Of a DNA stretch of 34,089 bases, positions 7,329 through 16,409 are shown in pieces; within the stretch, counting starts at the first letter, position 1, and each line of letters opens with the position of its first letter. The DNA lies in contig NZ_JACSQO010000010.1 in assembly GCF_014836595.1 (NCBI RefSeq), forward strand, positions 70,682-104,770, written 5' to 3'. The translations under genes were made by a program, and so were the position numbers. The notes beneath the pieces are model-generated. The model was not told the origin of the DNA, made no database searches, and worked only from the letters and a program-made list of their open reading frames with translations. The stretch is from Psychrobacillus faecigallinarum (GTDB lineage Bacteria; Bacillota; Bacilli; Bacillales_A; Planococcaceae).

Positions 7329-8741
7329 TTATTTTACTTTTCTTCTCATCTTGTGTGCACTATTAGCCTGGTCCAGCTTTAATCTCTCAATAATTTGAAA
7401 ACCAAATAATTTTAGCTTTTCTTGACTCGCCTTATCTGTAAAATCCACCAATACATAGATATTATTTGGAAGATAGATCTTTTGTATAAAAGAGAGTTGT
7501 TTTTCAAGTTCTTGTCTATTCCACGAACCTAAATATACGGACCTTGCTGGTAATTCCTTGAGAAAAACCGTATCTTCATTAAAGATAAAATTTTCATTTA
7601 CCCAAAATGCCTTAGAAGGATCGATTGAATAATAACCTTTGCTTTTCCTAAAAGCCTTCTCCAGCGACTCCCTTCTATTATTTTCTGAAGTCAGTATATC
7701 TATATTAGTCACACCTTTAAAATCACTTACTGCCTTTACTTGAGTATCAGTAAGCCTCGCTAAAAGGTATTTATATTTTCTTACACTAAGAGATTTACTC
7801 TTTTTGAATGCAACCTTTTTTCTTGCTAATTGTTTTTTCTTTAAGAAAAAGATTATTTTGGTGTACCTTGCCTTTAAAGTTTTAGTCGAAACTATAATAC
7901 TATTAGATGAAGATGAATGTATTAAACTATTATTAGCGACTTTTATGTGATGGCTTAGTACCTTTTCAAGTTCGTAAATAGTAAAATCTGGGTGAAAGCC
8001 ATATGCGTATTCTTCATAAGTCCCTCTACAGTTCAATACAAAGGAAAAAGCGACAATTTCCTTCTCAATTGCTACAGTAACCACTTTCAATTCCAGTGCA
8101 GCTATTTTGAGCTCCTGTGATAAATTTTCTAAAAAAGTAAGATCGTAAGAAGAAGAAAAGCAGAAAGGCTCTCTAGATTTACAAATGAATTCCTTATATT
8201 GAGAATAGGAAATTTCATCAATAGCCACATTACCTAGTTCTTGTAATCTTTCTATTCCTAATATATTATTTCCCTCATCTATGATGGGGGCATTCAAGCT
8301 CACAGTTACTTTACTCAGTAAATTTCGAGCTTTTAAATATGCAGAAAGCTTTAAGAAAAGAATTTCGCTCATTTCTGTAAAATGAAACACAGCATGTTTA
8401 TGAGTCTCTATTAATTTATCCATCAAAAACATAAGCACTCTATCTAGATTAGAATGCTGTACTATAAAATCTAATTTACATATTCCAGGAAGAGATAACA
8501 TTTGATAAATAGGTATTTTATATTTTATTGATATATTAAAAGGAAAAAAAGCTATTACTTTTAAATTTTCCTTAATACCAAATACTGTTACATTATGGTT
8601 AAAAGCTTTGTTCTTCCACCAATTTATAAAAAATTCATATTCAAAAAAATGGTTAGTATTGTGGTTTAATTCTAGAATGGAGGACCATTCCTTCTTATAC
8701 ATCTGCAATTGCATAGGACTTTTTATAACGAAAAGTTCCAA
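7329..8741 (-). CDS. divergent CelD-like GNAT paralogue of EPS cluster
   Basis: A 470-residue protein related along its length to the 569-residue gene at 10011-11720. The N-terminal part shows the CelD/BcsL pattern: NTNHFFEYEFFINWW (about 28-42) and VIAFFPF (62-68). The C-terminal module (about 370-470, starting KGYYSIDPSKAFWVNE) aligns with the end of the longer paralogue (KGFYDSEEV...IWLNE). The middle, where an active CelD GNAT would show a YxxxYxFxx segment near the acyl-CoA site, is weakly conserved, shorter and lacks the paralogue's FDLSIGYETYKFEW motif. It may have lost catalysis or changed substrate. TTG start at 8741 with AAGGAG 6 bases upstream. It lies between a 26-codon ORF and the short GNAT. 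Confidence 0.7.
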   Translation of the reverse strand: MELFVIKSPMQLQMYKKEWSSILELNHNTNHFFEYEFFINWWKNKAFNHNVTVFGIKENLKVIAFFPFNISIKYKIPIYQMLSLPGICKLDFIVQHSNLDRVLMFLMDKLIETHKHAVFHFTEMSEILFLKLSAYLKARNLLSKVTVSLNAPIIDEGNNILGIERLQELGNVAIDEISYSQYKEFICKSREPFCFSSSYDLTFLENLSQELKIAALELKVVTVAIEKEIVAFSFVLNCRGTYEEYAYGFHPDFTIYELEKVLSHHIKVANNSLIHSSSSNSIIVSTKTLKARYTKIIFFLKKKQLARKKVAFKKSKSLSVRKYKYLLARLTDTQVKAVSDFKGVTNIDILTSENNRRESLEKAFRKSKGYYSIDPSKAFWVNENFIFNEDTVFLKELPARSVYLGSWNRQELEKQLSFIQKIYLPNNIYVLVDFTDKASQEKLKLFGFQIIERLKLDQANSAHKMRRKVK

Positions 8742-8789
8742 ATAAAACTCCTTTCTTTTTTTATTTAAACCAAATCGTCAGTAAAAAAA

Positions 8790-8870
8790 CTATATGATTA
8801 TGCTTTTGTCATAGAAAACTTCTCCAGTAAGAGCAATAAGCGTTTTTACTGTGACGGAGTCGTTTTTCAT
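8790..8870 (-). CDS. 26-residue ORF with strong ribosome site, function unknown
   Basis: ATG at 8870 is preceded by an exact AGGAGG with 6-base spacing. The frame runs 26 codons (MKNDSVTVKTLIALTGEVFY then six residues) to a TAG at 8792-8790. It begins 15 bases after the glycosyltransferase stop and ends 48 bases before the next gene's start, filling an otherwise unusually large gap in a tightly packed operon. No hydrophobic membrane segment is evident. It could be a small regulatory protein, or the 5' remnant of a deleted EPS gene that kept its ribosome site. I do not recognise the sequence. Confidence 0.4.
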   Translation of the reverse strand: MKNDSVTVKTLIALTGEVFYDKSIII

Positions 8871-8885
8871 ATACAGCCTCCTACG

Positions 8886-9983
8886 TTATAGTAGTTCTTT
8901 TTTATTAATCACTTTATGATAAACTGAACACGTTTTTTCATACATAATTGAAAACGTAAAAGATTCTAAGTAAATATTTCTGCTTTTTTTCCCCATTCTT
9001 AATCGTAGTTCCTCATCTTCGATCAATCTTTTTAAAAGGTCCGAGAGATTGTCCTTAATAAGAAATCCATTTTTGTTATTAGAAACCGCCTCTTTTACAC
9101 CCCCTACGTCTGAAGAAATCACAGGAAGACTGTGCATCATAGCTTCTAATATACTTAATGGTAATCCCTCCCACGAAGAAGTGAGCACAAACAGGTCAGA
9201 GTTTTTCAATACAGAAGAGACATCAGAGCAATTACCTAAAAAAAAGACTCTATTATCTAGCTCATTTTCTACAGTTGCTAACATTACTTCTTGCTTTAAT
9301 GATCCATCCCCTACAAAAATCATTTTCCATTGCAGGTCTTTTATTTGAGCTAAAGCTTTTATTACATCTAGATGTTTTTTGGGGGCTTCAAAACGTGCAA
9401 CCATTACTATTACTACTTCATCCTTTTTGGTCCTATTACTTAAAATGCTGTTATCATGCACTCCGTTTGTAATTGTTACTAGTTTTTCCGAAGGAAGTAC
9501 TCCATTATTTATGGCTAACAGGCGATCTTGTTCACACACAGTTATAACAGTGCGTGATAATTTTCCAACTTGTTTTTCAATCAATCTATAAAACATTTTT
9601 TTTCTTGTTTCAACCCCTTCAGCAAATGCCCAACCGTGTGCTGTAAAAACAAACGGAAGCCGCAGAGACCAACAAGCAATTCTTCCTAATATACCAGCTT
9701 TAGACGAATGAATAGCGACGATATCTGGACTAAGTTCCTTTAGCTTTTTCCTAATCTCCAAGATAGCCTGAACATCTTTCCATAGGTTAATATTTCTCCT
9801 TAAAAACTTTGTTCGAACATATGCAATACCATCTACAACTAAATCCGAATCGGTAGTTTCTTCACCACCCGACATTATAGTAACCTCATGACCATCAGTT
9901 ATAAGCTGTCTAGATAAATCCCGTACGTGGACTTGGGCTCCTCCAAGCTCATTCATATGGGTTATCAATTGAACAATGCGCAT
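8886..9983 (-). CDS. glycosyltransferase family 4
   Basis: A 365-residue GT-B glycosyltransferase that should add a sugar from a nucleotide donor to the lipid-linked EPS repeat unit on the inner face of the membrane. The N-terminal Rossmann domain begins RIVQLITHMNELGGAQVHV with the acceptor-side glycine motif. HSSKAGILGR and FTAHGWAFAEG (about 95-130) are typical of EpsD/EpsF-like GT4 enzymes. The donor-binding domain carries EGLPLSILEAM, the ExxxxxxxE retaining signature, near residue 278, followed by PVISSDVGGVKE. ATG with GAGGGAG 4 bases upstream. It follows the CelD-like gene by 27 bases in the EPS operon. Sugar specificity cannot be read from sequence. Confidence 0.9.
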   Translation of the reverse strand: MRIVQLITHMNELGGAQVHVRDLSRQLITDGHEVTIMSGGEETTDSDLVVDGIAYVRTKFLRRNINLWKDVQAILEIRKKLKELSPDIVAIHSSKAGILGRIACWSLRLPFVFTAHGWAFAEGVETRKKMFYRLIEKQVGKLSRTVITVCEQDRLLAINNGVLPSEKLVTITNGVHDNSILSNRTKKDEVVIVMVARFEAPKKHLDVIKALAQIKDLQWKMIFVGDGSLKQEVMLATVENELDNRVFFLGNCSDVSSVLKNSDLFVLTSSWEGLPLSILEAMMHSLPVISSDVGGVKEAVSNNKNGFLIKDNLSDLLKRLIEDEELRLRMGKKSRNIYLESFTFSIMYEKTCSVYHKVINKKELL

Positions 9984-10010
9984 TTATCTCCCTCTTCTAC
10001 ATAGGGTTAT

Positions 10011-11720
10011 TTAAGTAATCATCATCTTAGTAACACCGAAAACAGTTCTTTTAACAATCTTCTCTTTTAATATGAAACCGTGTTTTTCTAGCTCTGCTAT
10101 TTTCTTTTTTTCTCGTCGTTTAACAAAAACGAATAGCTTATTCACATTACTTTTCTTTTTTATATAGGAACAAATATCCGCTATATTTTCTATTTTCCAA
10201 TTTTCTATTGAAATAGAGCTTTTTCTAAAGTCCTTCAAATAGGATATCTCATCTATACGAAATACCTTTTCGTTTAACCAAATAACATTCTCGTATTTAA
10301 CCTCTTCACTATCATAAAACCCTTTACTTCCTCCATAAATTTTTGTACAAATATCTCTCATAAATGGCTGAAATATAGAGTATTTAGAAGTTGAATCCTT
10401 TATAGTAAGTTCCGTATATGACTTAATTCCATCTCTAGCTTTTACATCTTTTCTTGGTATTTCATATATATAGTAACTTTTCATATGGAATATTTTTTTA
10501 AATTGCATTGCAAGAAATTCTAATATTATTTTCCTAGCTTCTTTTGCTTCACCTTTACGGAAAATATTTTTTATGATGTATACAGCTTTACCTAGCTTGT
10601 TTCTTTTAAATAACACTATCTTTTGGTTTAATTTTACTGTTGAGATTAAACCTTCTTTACCCGATAATATTCTCCTGTACATTCGACTTAATAGTGTACT
10701 AGATGAAAAAATCATTTTAGTCGTATGATCCACATCTGTATTCCACTCAAATTTATACGTTTCATATCCAATACTTAAATCGAAAACTGTTATGTCCCGT
10801 TCACTACATTGAAGGATTTTTTCTTTTTCTAGAATTCTACCTGGACTAAATACATCGTAATCATCATCAAATCCTAGTACATAGCTGATATATCTTCCTC
10901 TGCATCGGTATCCATAGTTAAAGGCAATCATTTTACCATCCAAGTAAAGGCCATCTATCTCAGTTTGACAATCTCCAGTAGTTCGAGTGGCTAAACTCTT
11001 ATAAAACTCTCTTTCTTGTTTATAAGTAAAACGACTCGTATCATGTTTCTTTTTCCATCTCTTATGATGAATATCAAATATTTCTTCCATTTTATCTGGC
11101 CCTGTTACTAATACATCAACATTCCCATTTTCCCTTATACGTTTTTCTCTTCTATCTAATCGGTGTATTTTTTTCCGCTTTTTCATATATTCTTCAAGTT
11201 CAATTTTCTTTAAATTAATGTATGGAGTAATAACACGATGTTTAGTATGAGGATAATTATTTTTTTGCAGAAAGTTACTTAACGCACGAAAGGTGTCACT
11301 GCTTTCAAGTATGCCATGCAATTTAAAAACTACATGCTTTTTCTTTTCTATAATTGAGTCAATTACAAATCTAATAAGGGCTTCTAGTTTTCTATTAAAA
11401 GCGATAATTTCCATATAATTTGCTTGACCTAGACCTAAAAAGGAGTATTCATACAAAGCACCTTTTTTTGTATATAGAAAAGGAAATATAGCTACTATCT
11501 TTCCATTGTCTTTTACAACGGAAATTTCAATATTTTCACTTCCTCCCAGATGCTTCCACCATTCATATATCCACATAAATTCTACAAACGGATTTGTGTT
11601 TTGCTTAGTATCTAGTATCTTTGTCCATTCCTTTTCAACAAGTGCCAAATCCTCAAAAGAGACAATTGTATGCAGCTCCAAGTTTTTCAGTAGCTCAATC
11701 CTTTCTTCTAATTGATCCAT
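10011..11720 (-). CDS. CelD/BcsL-type GNAT with extra C-terminal module
   Basis: A 569-residue protein. Residues 1-350 form a CelD-type (Acetyltransf_6) double-GNAT unit: NPFVEFMWIYEWWKHLGG near 43-60, KIVAIFPF near 72-79, the RLDRREKRIRE helix near 185-195, DGKMIAFNYGYRCRGRY near 265-281 and FDLSIGYETYKFEWNTD near 316-332. The family is linked to acyl or aminoacyl transfer onto envelope polysaccharides. A basic linker leads to a C-terminal module (about 465-569) also present in the gene at 7329-8741 and not recognised. No membrane segments are evident. The start overlaps the flippase stop by 13 bases, so translation is probably coupled. Role as EPS-modifying acyltransferase is inferred from family and context. 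Confidence 0.8.
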   Translation of the reverse strand: MDQLEERIELLKNLELHTIVSFEDLALVEKEWTKILDTKQNTNPFVEFMWIYEWWKHLGGSENIEISVVKDNGKIVAIFPFLYTKKGALYEYSFLGLGQANYMEIIAFNRKLEALIRFVIDSIIEKKKHVVFKLHGILESSDTFRALSNFLQKNNYPHTKHRVITPYINLKKIELEEYMKKRKKIHRLDRREKRIRENGNVDVLVTGPDKMEEIFDIHHKRWKKKHDTSRFTYKQEREFYKSLATRTTGDCQTEIDGLYLDGKMIAFNYGYRCRGRYISYVLGFDDDYDVFSPGRILEKEKILQCSERDITVFDLSIGYETYKFEWNTDVDHTTKMIFSSSTLLSRMYRRILSGKEGLISTVKLNQKIVLFKRNKLGKAVYIIKNIFRKGEAKEARKIILEFLAMQFKKIFHMKSYYIYEIPRKDVKARDGIKSYTELTIKDSTSKYSIFQPFMRDICTKIYGGSKGFYDSEEVKYENVIWLNEKVFRIDEISYLKDFRKSSISIENWKIENIADICSYIKKKSNVNKLFVFVKRREKKKIAELEKHGFILKEKIVKRTVFGVTKMMIT

Positions 11721-13264
11721 TTCTCTTTTATATAATTTATAATTGTTTTTGTTTCAGATACTTTAAATAAAGTGATCAGTAATATATATATAACTATCCC
11801 TACTAATACAACAATAGATAGTTTTAATAATTCACCCATAACTAAAGATTGATTTAAGAAATAGACAACCCCACCCATACCTCCTGCGGCAATAGATACT
11901 TTTACAAAAGTAATGAGGCATTCCTTTAAACCAAAAGGTCCAATTTTTTTTCTCAGATGAATTACTAAAAGAAAAGAGCAAAATAATGCTGAAATACTCG
12001 TAGCTAGCGCTAAACCACTTATGCCTAAAAATCTGGAAAGGATTAAATTAAGAACTATATTTAATCCAACTGCAATAGCAGCATTATACATAGGCGTTTT
12101 AGAATCCTGTAACGAATAAAATGTTCTATTGAGAATTTCTCTAATTGCATAACCAATCATTCCAATGCAATAAAAAAATAATGCATGAGAAGTCATTTCC
12201 ACTGCTTGACCATCAAAATGTCCATGACCAAATAATATTTTGATTATTGGATTAACAAGTATCATTATTCCAACACTAGCTGGAACCACAATAATTATTA
12301 CACTGGATATTACCTCACTAATAGACTTTTTAAAGTCCTTTTGATTGTCTTGTGCCGCCATCTTTGAGATGAGAGGGAACATAACTGTAACAAAGGAGAG
12401 TACAAAAATCCCTTGAACAAAATCATTTAAACGACTTGCATATGTTAACGCCGATATCCCGCCTTCTACCAACATGGATGCAATTGTTTTATCAACCATT
12501 AAGTTTATTTGATCAATGGATATTCCAATCATTACTGGAAAAACAATAGTAGCCATTTTTTTTATATTTTTATCTGAGATACTTACAATACGCTCATATT
12601 TATAATTAGTTTTCTTGAGTGCAGGAAATAGAAACAGCATTTGAAAAAAGGCAGCTAAAACACTTCCTATAGCTAAAACAACTATATTCGAATGTACGCT
12701 AAAATATATGGACAAAATGATGATGAAATTGAATGGTAAACCTACCATTGCTGAGGCAGTAAATTTTTCGTTTATTTGCAGATATCCTATAAACAATTGA
12801 GTTAGACTAGTAAAATATATCCCTATCAAGCCTATGCGAGTGAACATCACTGCAATTTTCAATGTCTCCCCATCGAAGCCTAAGGCAAACACTTTTACAA
12901 GTAGGTTAGAAGATAGCAAACCTATCACTATTATTCCTGTAGTAATGATAAGAACTATGTTTATCAAATTATTAGTAAACCCCAATGCCGATCTCTTTCC
13001 GTCCTCGTGTTCAATTTGTTTATACATAGGTATATATGCAGTCGAAATACCTGCAATAATAAGACTGAACAAAACAGAGGTAATAGTGATGGAAATGATA
13101 TACGCATCACTAATAGCAGTTGCTCCATAAAAATAAGATAAAGTTATATCGCGTAGAAAGCCTGTGACCTTTGATAAAACTGCTATAATCATTAAAAATA
13201 CTGCTGTCTTTTTCATCTTATCAATAGAATTTCCTTCTTTTCTCAAGAATTTATATTTATCCAA
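11708..13264 (-). CDS. MurJ/Wzx-like lipid-linked oligosaccharide flippase
   Basis: A polytopic membrane protein of up to 518 residues with about 14 hydrophobic segments, of the MVF/MurJ branch of the MOP exporters. The opening MKKTAVFLM...LSKVTGFLRDI and SYFYGA...SDAY segments are characteristic of MurJ. Placed inside an EPS operon with no other Wzx candidate, it most likely flips the undecaprenyl-linked repeat unit to the outer face rather than lipid II. The start is uncertain. TTG at 13264 comes 3 bases after the polymerase stop but has a poor ribosome site. ATG at 13216 gives the conventional N-terminus (502 residues), yet AGAAGGA is about 15 bases away. An in-frame ATT between them has the best spacing. 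Confidence 0.85.
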   Translation of the reverse strand: MDKYKFLRKEGNSIDKMKKTAVFLMIIAVLSKVTGFLRDITLSYFYGATAISDAYIISITITSVLFSLIIAGISTAYIPMYKQIEHEDGKRSALGFTNNLINIVLIITTGIIVIGLLSSNLLVKVFALGFDGETLKIAVMFTRIGLIGIYFTSLTQLFIGYLQINEKFTASAMVGLPFNFIIILSIYFSVHSNIVVLAIGSVLAAFFQMLFLFPALKKTNYKYERIVSISDKNIKKMATIVFPVMIGISIDQINLMVDKTIASMLVEGGISALTYASRLNDFVQGIFVLSFVTVMFPLISKMAAQDNQKDFKKSISEVISSVIIIVVPASVGIMILVNPIIKILFGHGHFDGQAVEMTSHALFFYCIGMIGYAIREILNRTFYSLQDSKTPMYNAAIAVGLNIVLNLILSRFLGISGLALATSISALFCSFLLVIHLRKKIGPFGLKECLITFVKVSIAAGGMGGVVYFLNQSLVMGELLKLSIVVLVGIVIYILLITLFKVSETKTIINYIKEKWIN

Positions 13265-13267
13265 CCA

Positions 13268-14599
13268 CTACTCATATTCGTAGATATTTTTTATCGCAAA
13301 TAGTAATAATAAATAGAAGCTTTCATTTGATAGTGCATTTATTGATAGATAACTAATACCCATAGCTAAAAGAGGCAGCCAGCTGATGAACGCTGTTCTT
13401 CTAAGCTTCTTGGAAGAGGCAAAGACAGTTAACACCGTTATAAACAGGAAGAAAATGATAAAGCCTAATAATCCCCATACAACAAATAGCTCTATAAGAA
13501 TGTTATGCGTTTCAAGATAAACTCCAGATCTTATATGGTAATCCTGAATTCCCATACCAAAAACCATTAGCTTCCAATCTGAATTCATAAGTGTGAAGTA
13601 ACTTTCGGCAATAATATTCCTATTACTTGTCAAAGCATCAGGGTCATTAATATAATTTGTAAACCTTGAAAAAAGCAAATCTAACAAAGAAAGAATTTCT
13701 TCATGATAAAAAAAAGAAAGTATCGTCGTGAGGATAATAATCATTACGATAAAATGGATTAACTTCTTACTCTTCCTAAGCGAAAGCAGAAGTTTTAGGA
13801 GCAAGAACATTAAAGTTATCGTAACAACCAATATGAACATTCTAGAAAGACTCAATATTCCAAAGCCTGCGAAAAAGACAAATAGAAGGGGATAAAATAT
13901 TTTTTTACCTATACCCTTTCCTCTTAAAACAAGATGAAGCATCGAAAACATGGCTACCATAATATACATAGAAAAATAATTAGAATCTCCAGCTCCGCCG
14001 CGAAAACGAATCGTCGCATTTTGATTCAAAATTGATCCGTATAGCTGATAGAACTCTACAATTCCATACAATATAGAAATAACTAACCCTACAAGAAAGT
14101 ACTTAATCGTATTTAAATGATTATATGTGTTCTTTGAATAGATTAAGTACAAAGCAGCATATAAAACTGCACCTATCCAACTAAAAAGTAAAAAGATAGA
14201 TTTTAAATTATACGAAAATAAATGTAATGCTTCATAAAAAATAATAAAAATAATAAAAAATAAATACCATTTTGATATATCAATATTTCTGCATTTAATC
14301 ACTAGCTTAACAAGAGATATACAAATAAGAATGTTCAAAGAAGGAATTGACACAGTACTTGCTGTAAAATGCATTATCCCTAAATTAGGAATTAAAAAGA
14401 CTAATATAGAAAAGTTTTGATCAATAGTAGAGAATAATATACGAGCAATAAAGTAAATTACAAGTACATACATCCCAAGACCACTATTCAACAGCTGGTC
14501 ACCAATGAGACAGAAAATAGTAAAAAAAACATCTAAAATCATCCAGCTGTCTTTAAATAGAAAATTTGTAATTTGAGATTGTGGCCTACTGTAGAACAC
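13268..14599 (-). CDS. Wzy-like O-antigen ligase/polymerase
   Basis: A roughly 443-residue polytopic membrane protein with 10-12 hydrophobic segments and the O-antigen ligase/polymerase (Wzy_C) layout. A large extracytoplasmic loop before the last segments contains the SNRNIIAESYFTLM and ETHNILIELFVVWGLLGF stretches; the latter (HNxxLELxxxxGLxG) is the usual Wzy/WaaL signature with its conserved His. It should join repeat units outside the membrane. GTG at 14599 is chosen because it overlaps the preceding gene by only 14 bases and has AGG 9 bases before it; a longer frame from GTG at 14644 would overlap by 59 bases. It lies between a glycosyltransferase and the flippase in the EPS operon. Confidence 0.8.
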   Translation of the reverse strand: MFYSRPQSQITNFLFKDSWMILDVFFTIFCLIGDQLLNSGLGMYVLVIYFIARILFSTIDQNFSILVFLIPNLGIMHFTASTVSIPSLNILICISLVKLVIKCRNIDISKWYLFFIIFIIFYEALHLFSYNLKSIFLLFSWIGAVLYAALYLIYSKNTYNHLNTIKYFLVGLVISILYGIVEFYQLYGSILNQNATIRFRGGAGDSNYFSMYIMVAMFSMLHLVLRGKGIGKKIFYPLLFVFFAGFGILSLSRMFILVVTITLMFLLLKLLLSLRKSKKLIHFIVMIIILTTILSFFYHEEILSLLDLLFSRFTNYINDPDALTSNRNIIAESYFTLMNSDWKLMVFGMGIQDYHIRSGVYLETHNILIELFVVWGLLGFIIFFLFITVLTVFASSKKLRRTAFISWLPLLAMGISYLSINALSNESFYLLLLFAIKNIYEYE

Positions 14600-15623
14600 T
14601 ACTGTATACCTGTCCAAGTTGATATTTAAATTGAGCAATATCACTTAACTCTTCTGCTCTTTGATATGCACCATTTTTTAACCTTTGGTATTCTTTTACA
14701 GAATTTAACAGTATGATTATCGCCTCTACAAACTCAAAATCATTTTCACAAATGTACGAGCATGAATCATCTACTATATTGTCTATGCCTGGTAGAAGAG
14801 GCACTATCACAGGCTTACTTAAAGCTAGTGCTTCCATTAGAACCATAGGCAAACCTTCTGATTTGGATGTCATTACAAAAACTTTAGAGTGTAAAAGTGC
14901 TGGGTAAGGATTCATTTGGAATCCTCTTATTTCAATATTTTTTTGCAAATTTCTTTGTAAAATAACTTTTTGACATACTTGCTCTAGAGACCCGCCACCT
15001 AGCATGACTACTCTAAGATTTGGAATTATTTCAATCACCTTTTCACATATACCAATAAATCGAAGCGGATTTTTTATATCTTCATATCTACCGATAAATG
15101 CTATATCAAAATCTTTATCCTCCACTAAAAGGGCATTTTTCTTTATCGCATTTATATCTACGATGTTTTTTATTGAGATACATCTAGAAGGAAATCTATT
15201 TAAAAATGAAGTTTCTTTTATGATAGGAGATACTACAACTATTTTTTGTATTTTTAAGCATGCTAGAAAAAATACGATAGAATATTTATTTACAGATTGA
15301 AGCCAATGTGGATTTTGATGAATATGGGATATAACTGGAATAGTAAAAGTTGCTAACGAACATTTTATAGTTGCAGTAAAATCATGGGCATGTATTAAAT
15401 CGGGTTTCCATTCTCTAATAATTTTTCTGAGTTGCCGTATAGATAGTTGTTTCATTTCTACATGCTCAATACCTCTGTTTTGTAGAACGTCTTCAATTAA
15501 CCCACTCGGAGAAGCATAAGCACTTTCATATGAATCTGAAAGAGTGGTGATAATTCCAATTGCTACGTTTTCTGCTCCAGCCAAATCATTAGAACTTAAT
15601 ACATGTAATATTCTTTTTTTCAT
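14586..15623 (-). CDS. glycosyltransferase family 4
   Basis: A 345-residue GT-B fold enzyme for EPS repeat-unit assembly on the cytoplasmic side. The N-terminal half has RILHVLSSNDLAGAENVA and DLIHAHDF (about 75-82). The C-terminal half has FIGRYEDIKNP, LGGGSLE and the ExxxxxxxE signature in KSEGLPMVLMEALA near 258-271, followed by KPVIVP. ATG at 15623 follows a long run of G forming a ribosome site. It starts 93 bases after the kinase stop, a wider gap than elsewhere in the operon. Donor and acceptor sugars are unknown; with the other GT4 and the priming transferase it suggests a short repeat unit of about three sugars. Confidence 0.9.
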   Translation of the reverse strand: MKKRILHVLSSNDLAGAENVAIGIITTLSDSYESAYASPSGLIEDVLQNRGIEHVEMKQLSIRQLRKIIREWKPDLIHAHDFTATIKCSLATFTIPVISHIHQNPHWLQSVNKYSIVFFLACLKIQKIVVVSPIIKETSFLNRFPSRCISIKNIVDINAIKKNALLVEDKDFDIAFIGRYEDIKNPLRFIGICEKVIEIIPNLRVVMLGGGSLEQVCQKVILQRNLQKNIEIRGFQMNPYPALLHSKVFVMTSKSEGLPMVLMEALALSKPVIVPLLPGIDNIVDDSCSYICENDFEFVEAIIILLNSVKEYQRLKNGAYQRAEELSDIAQFKYQLGQVYSSVLQ

Positions 15624-15716
15624 TTCAACCCCCCCTGTATTTTAAAAGTAAGAGCCACTTCACGTTAGAAATTTATTTTGAAAACAATTAAACAAGTTAC
15701 TTCTAGTAGGGTTAGT

Positions 15717-16409
15717 TTACTTATCTCCGTAATACTGATAGTAATAATGATCTTTTTCTATTTTGTAATTGTTCAAAATCATACCTATAACCTTTGCCTG
15801 AGAGTTATCCAGTGCTTCTTTTACTTTGCTTAAGGTCTTTTTTTCTGTTTTACCTGCACTTATCACTATTAATGTCCCATCACATTTATTGGCTAATATT
15901 TGCGCATCTGAAACTGAAAGTATTGGAGGAGCATCATAAATGATAAGATCGTATAGTTTCCTTGTTTCTTTTATAAAATTATCCATTTCAGCTGAATCTA
16001 ATATTTCGTTTGGATTAGATGGAATAGTACCACAGGTTATTAAATCCAAATTCTCTTTACCTGAATTCTTAATGATACTTGGAAGGCTCTCCTCATTCCG
16101 CAGGAAACAACTTAGTCCTTTGGAGATATGTTTATTGAATGTATAATGGACTGTCGGTTTTCTTAAATCGGCATCTACCAGCAATACCTTTTTTCCTGCT
16201 TGTGCAAAGATCAAAGCTAAATTGGAGGCTATTGTCGACTTTCCTTCACCTACAGAAGGAGAGGTAATAAGAAGAGTTTTAAATTCCCTATCTCTCATTG
16301 CAAACTTAATATTTGCCCTTATGGTACGAAACTGCTCAGCAACTATTGAATTTAGTTGAGAGTTCAATACTAGTCTTTTACCCTTCGGAATGGTCTTTTT
16401 CTGGATCAC
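15717..16409 (-). CDS. bacterial tyrosine kinase (CapB/CpsD/YwqD type)
   Basis: A 230-residue cytosolic ATPase domain of the BY-kinase family that autophosphorylates on a C-terminal tyrosine cluster and controls polymer length together with its membrane activator. Motifs: the EQFRTIR helix (25-31) used for oligomer contacts, Walker A SVGEGKST (52-59), Walker A' VDADLRKP (78-85) and Walker B LIIYDAPP (155-162). The C-terminal cluster HYYYQYYGDK contains five tyrosines, 222-224 and 226-227. GTG start at 16409 with GGAGGAGGAGGG 6 bases upstream; it overlaps the activator gene by 32 bases, as usual for co-translated pairs. No cognate PHP-type phosphatase (YwqE/CpsB) is encoded in the window. Confidence 0.93.
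   Translation of the reverse strand: MIQKKTIPKGKRLVLNSQLNSIVAEQFRTIRANIKFAMRDREFKTLLITSPSVGEGKSTIASNLALIFAQAGKKVLLVDADLRKPTVHYTFNKHISKGLSCFLRNEESLPSIIKNSGKENLDLITCGTIPSNPNEILDSAEMDNFIKETRKLYDLIIYDAPPILSVSDAQILANKCDGTLIVISAGKTEKKTLSKVKEALDNSQAKVIGMILNNYKIEKDHYYYQYYGDK

Noticed and set aside
13268..14644. Longer start of the Wzy-like polymerase at GTG 14644
   Set aside because: It would overlap the preceding glycosyltransferase by 59 bases and has no ribosome site; GTG 14599 overlaps by 14 bases and has a plausible one.
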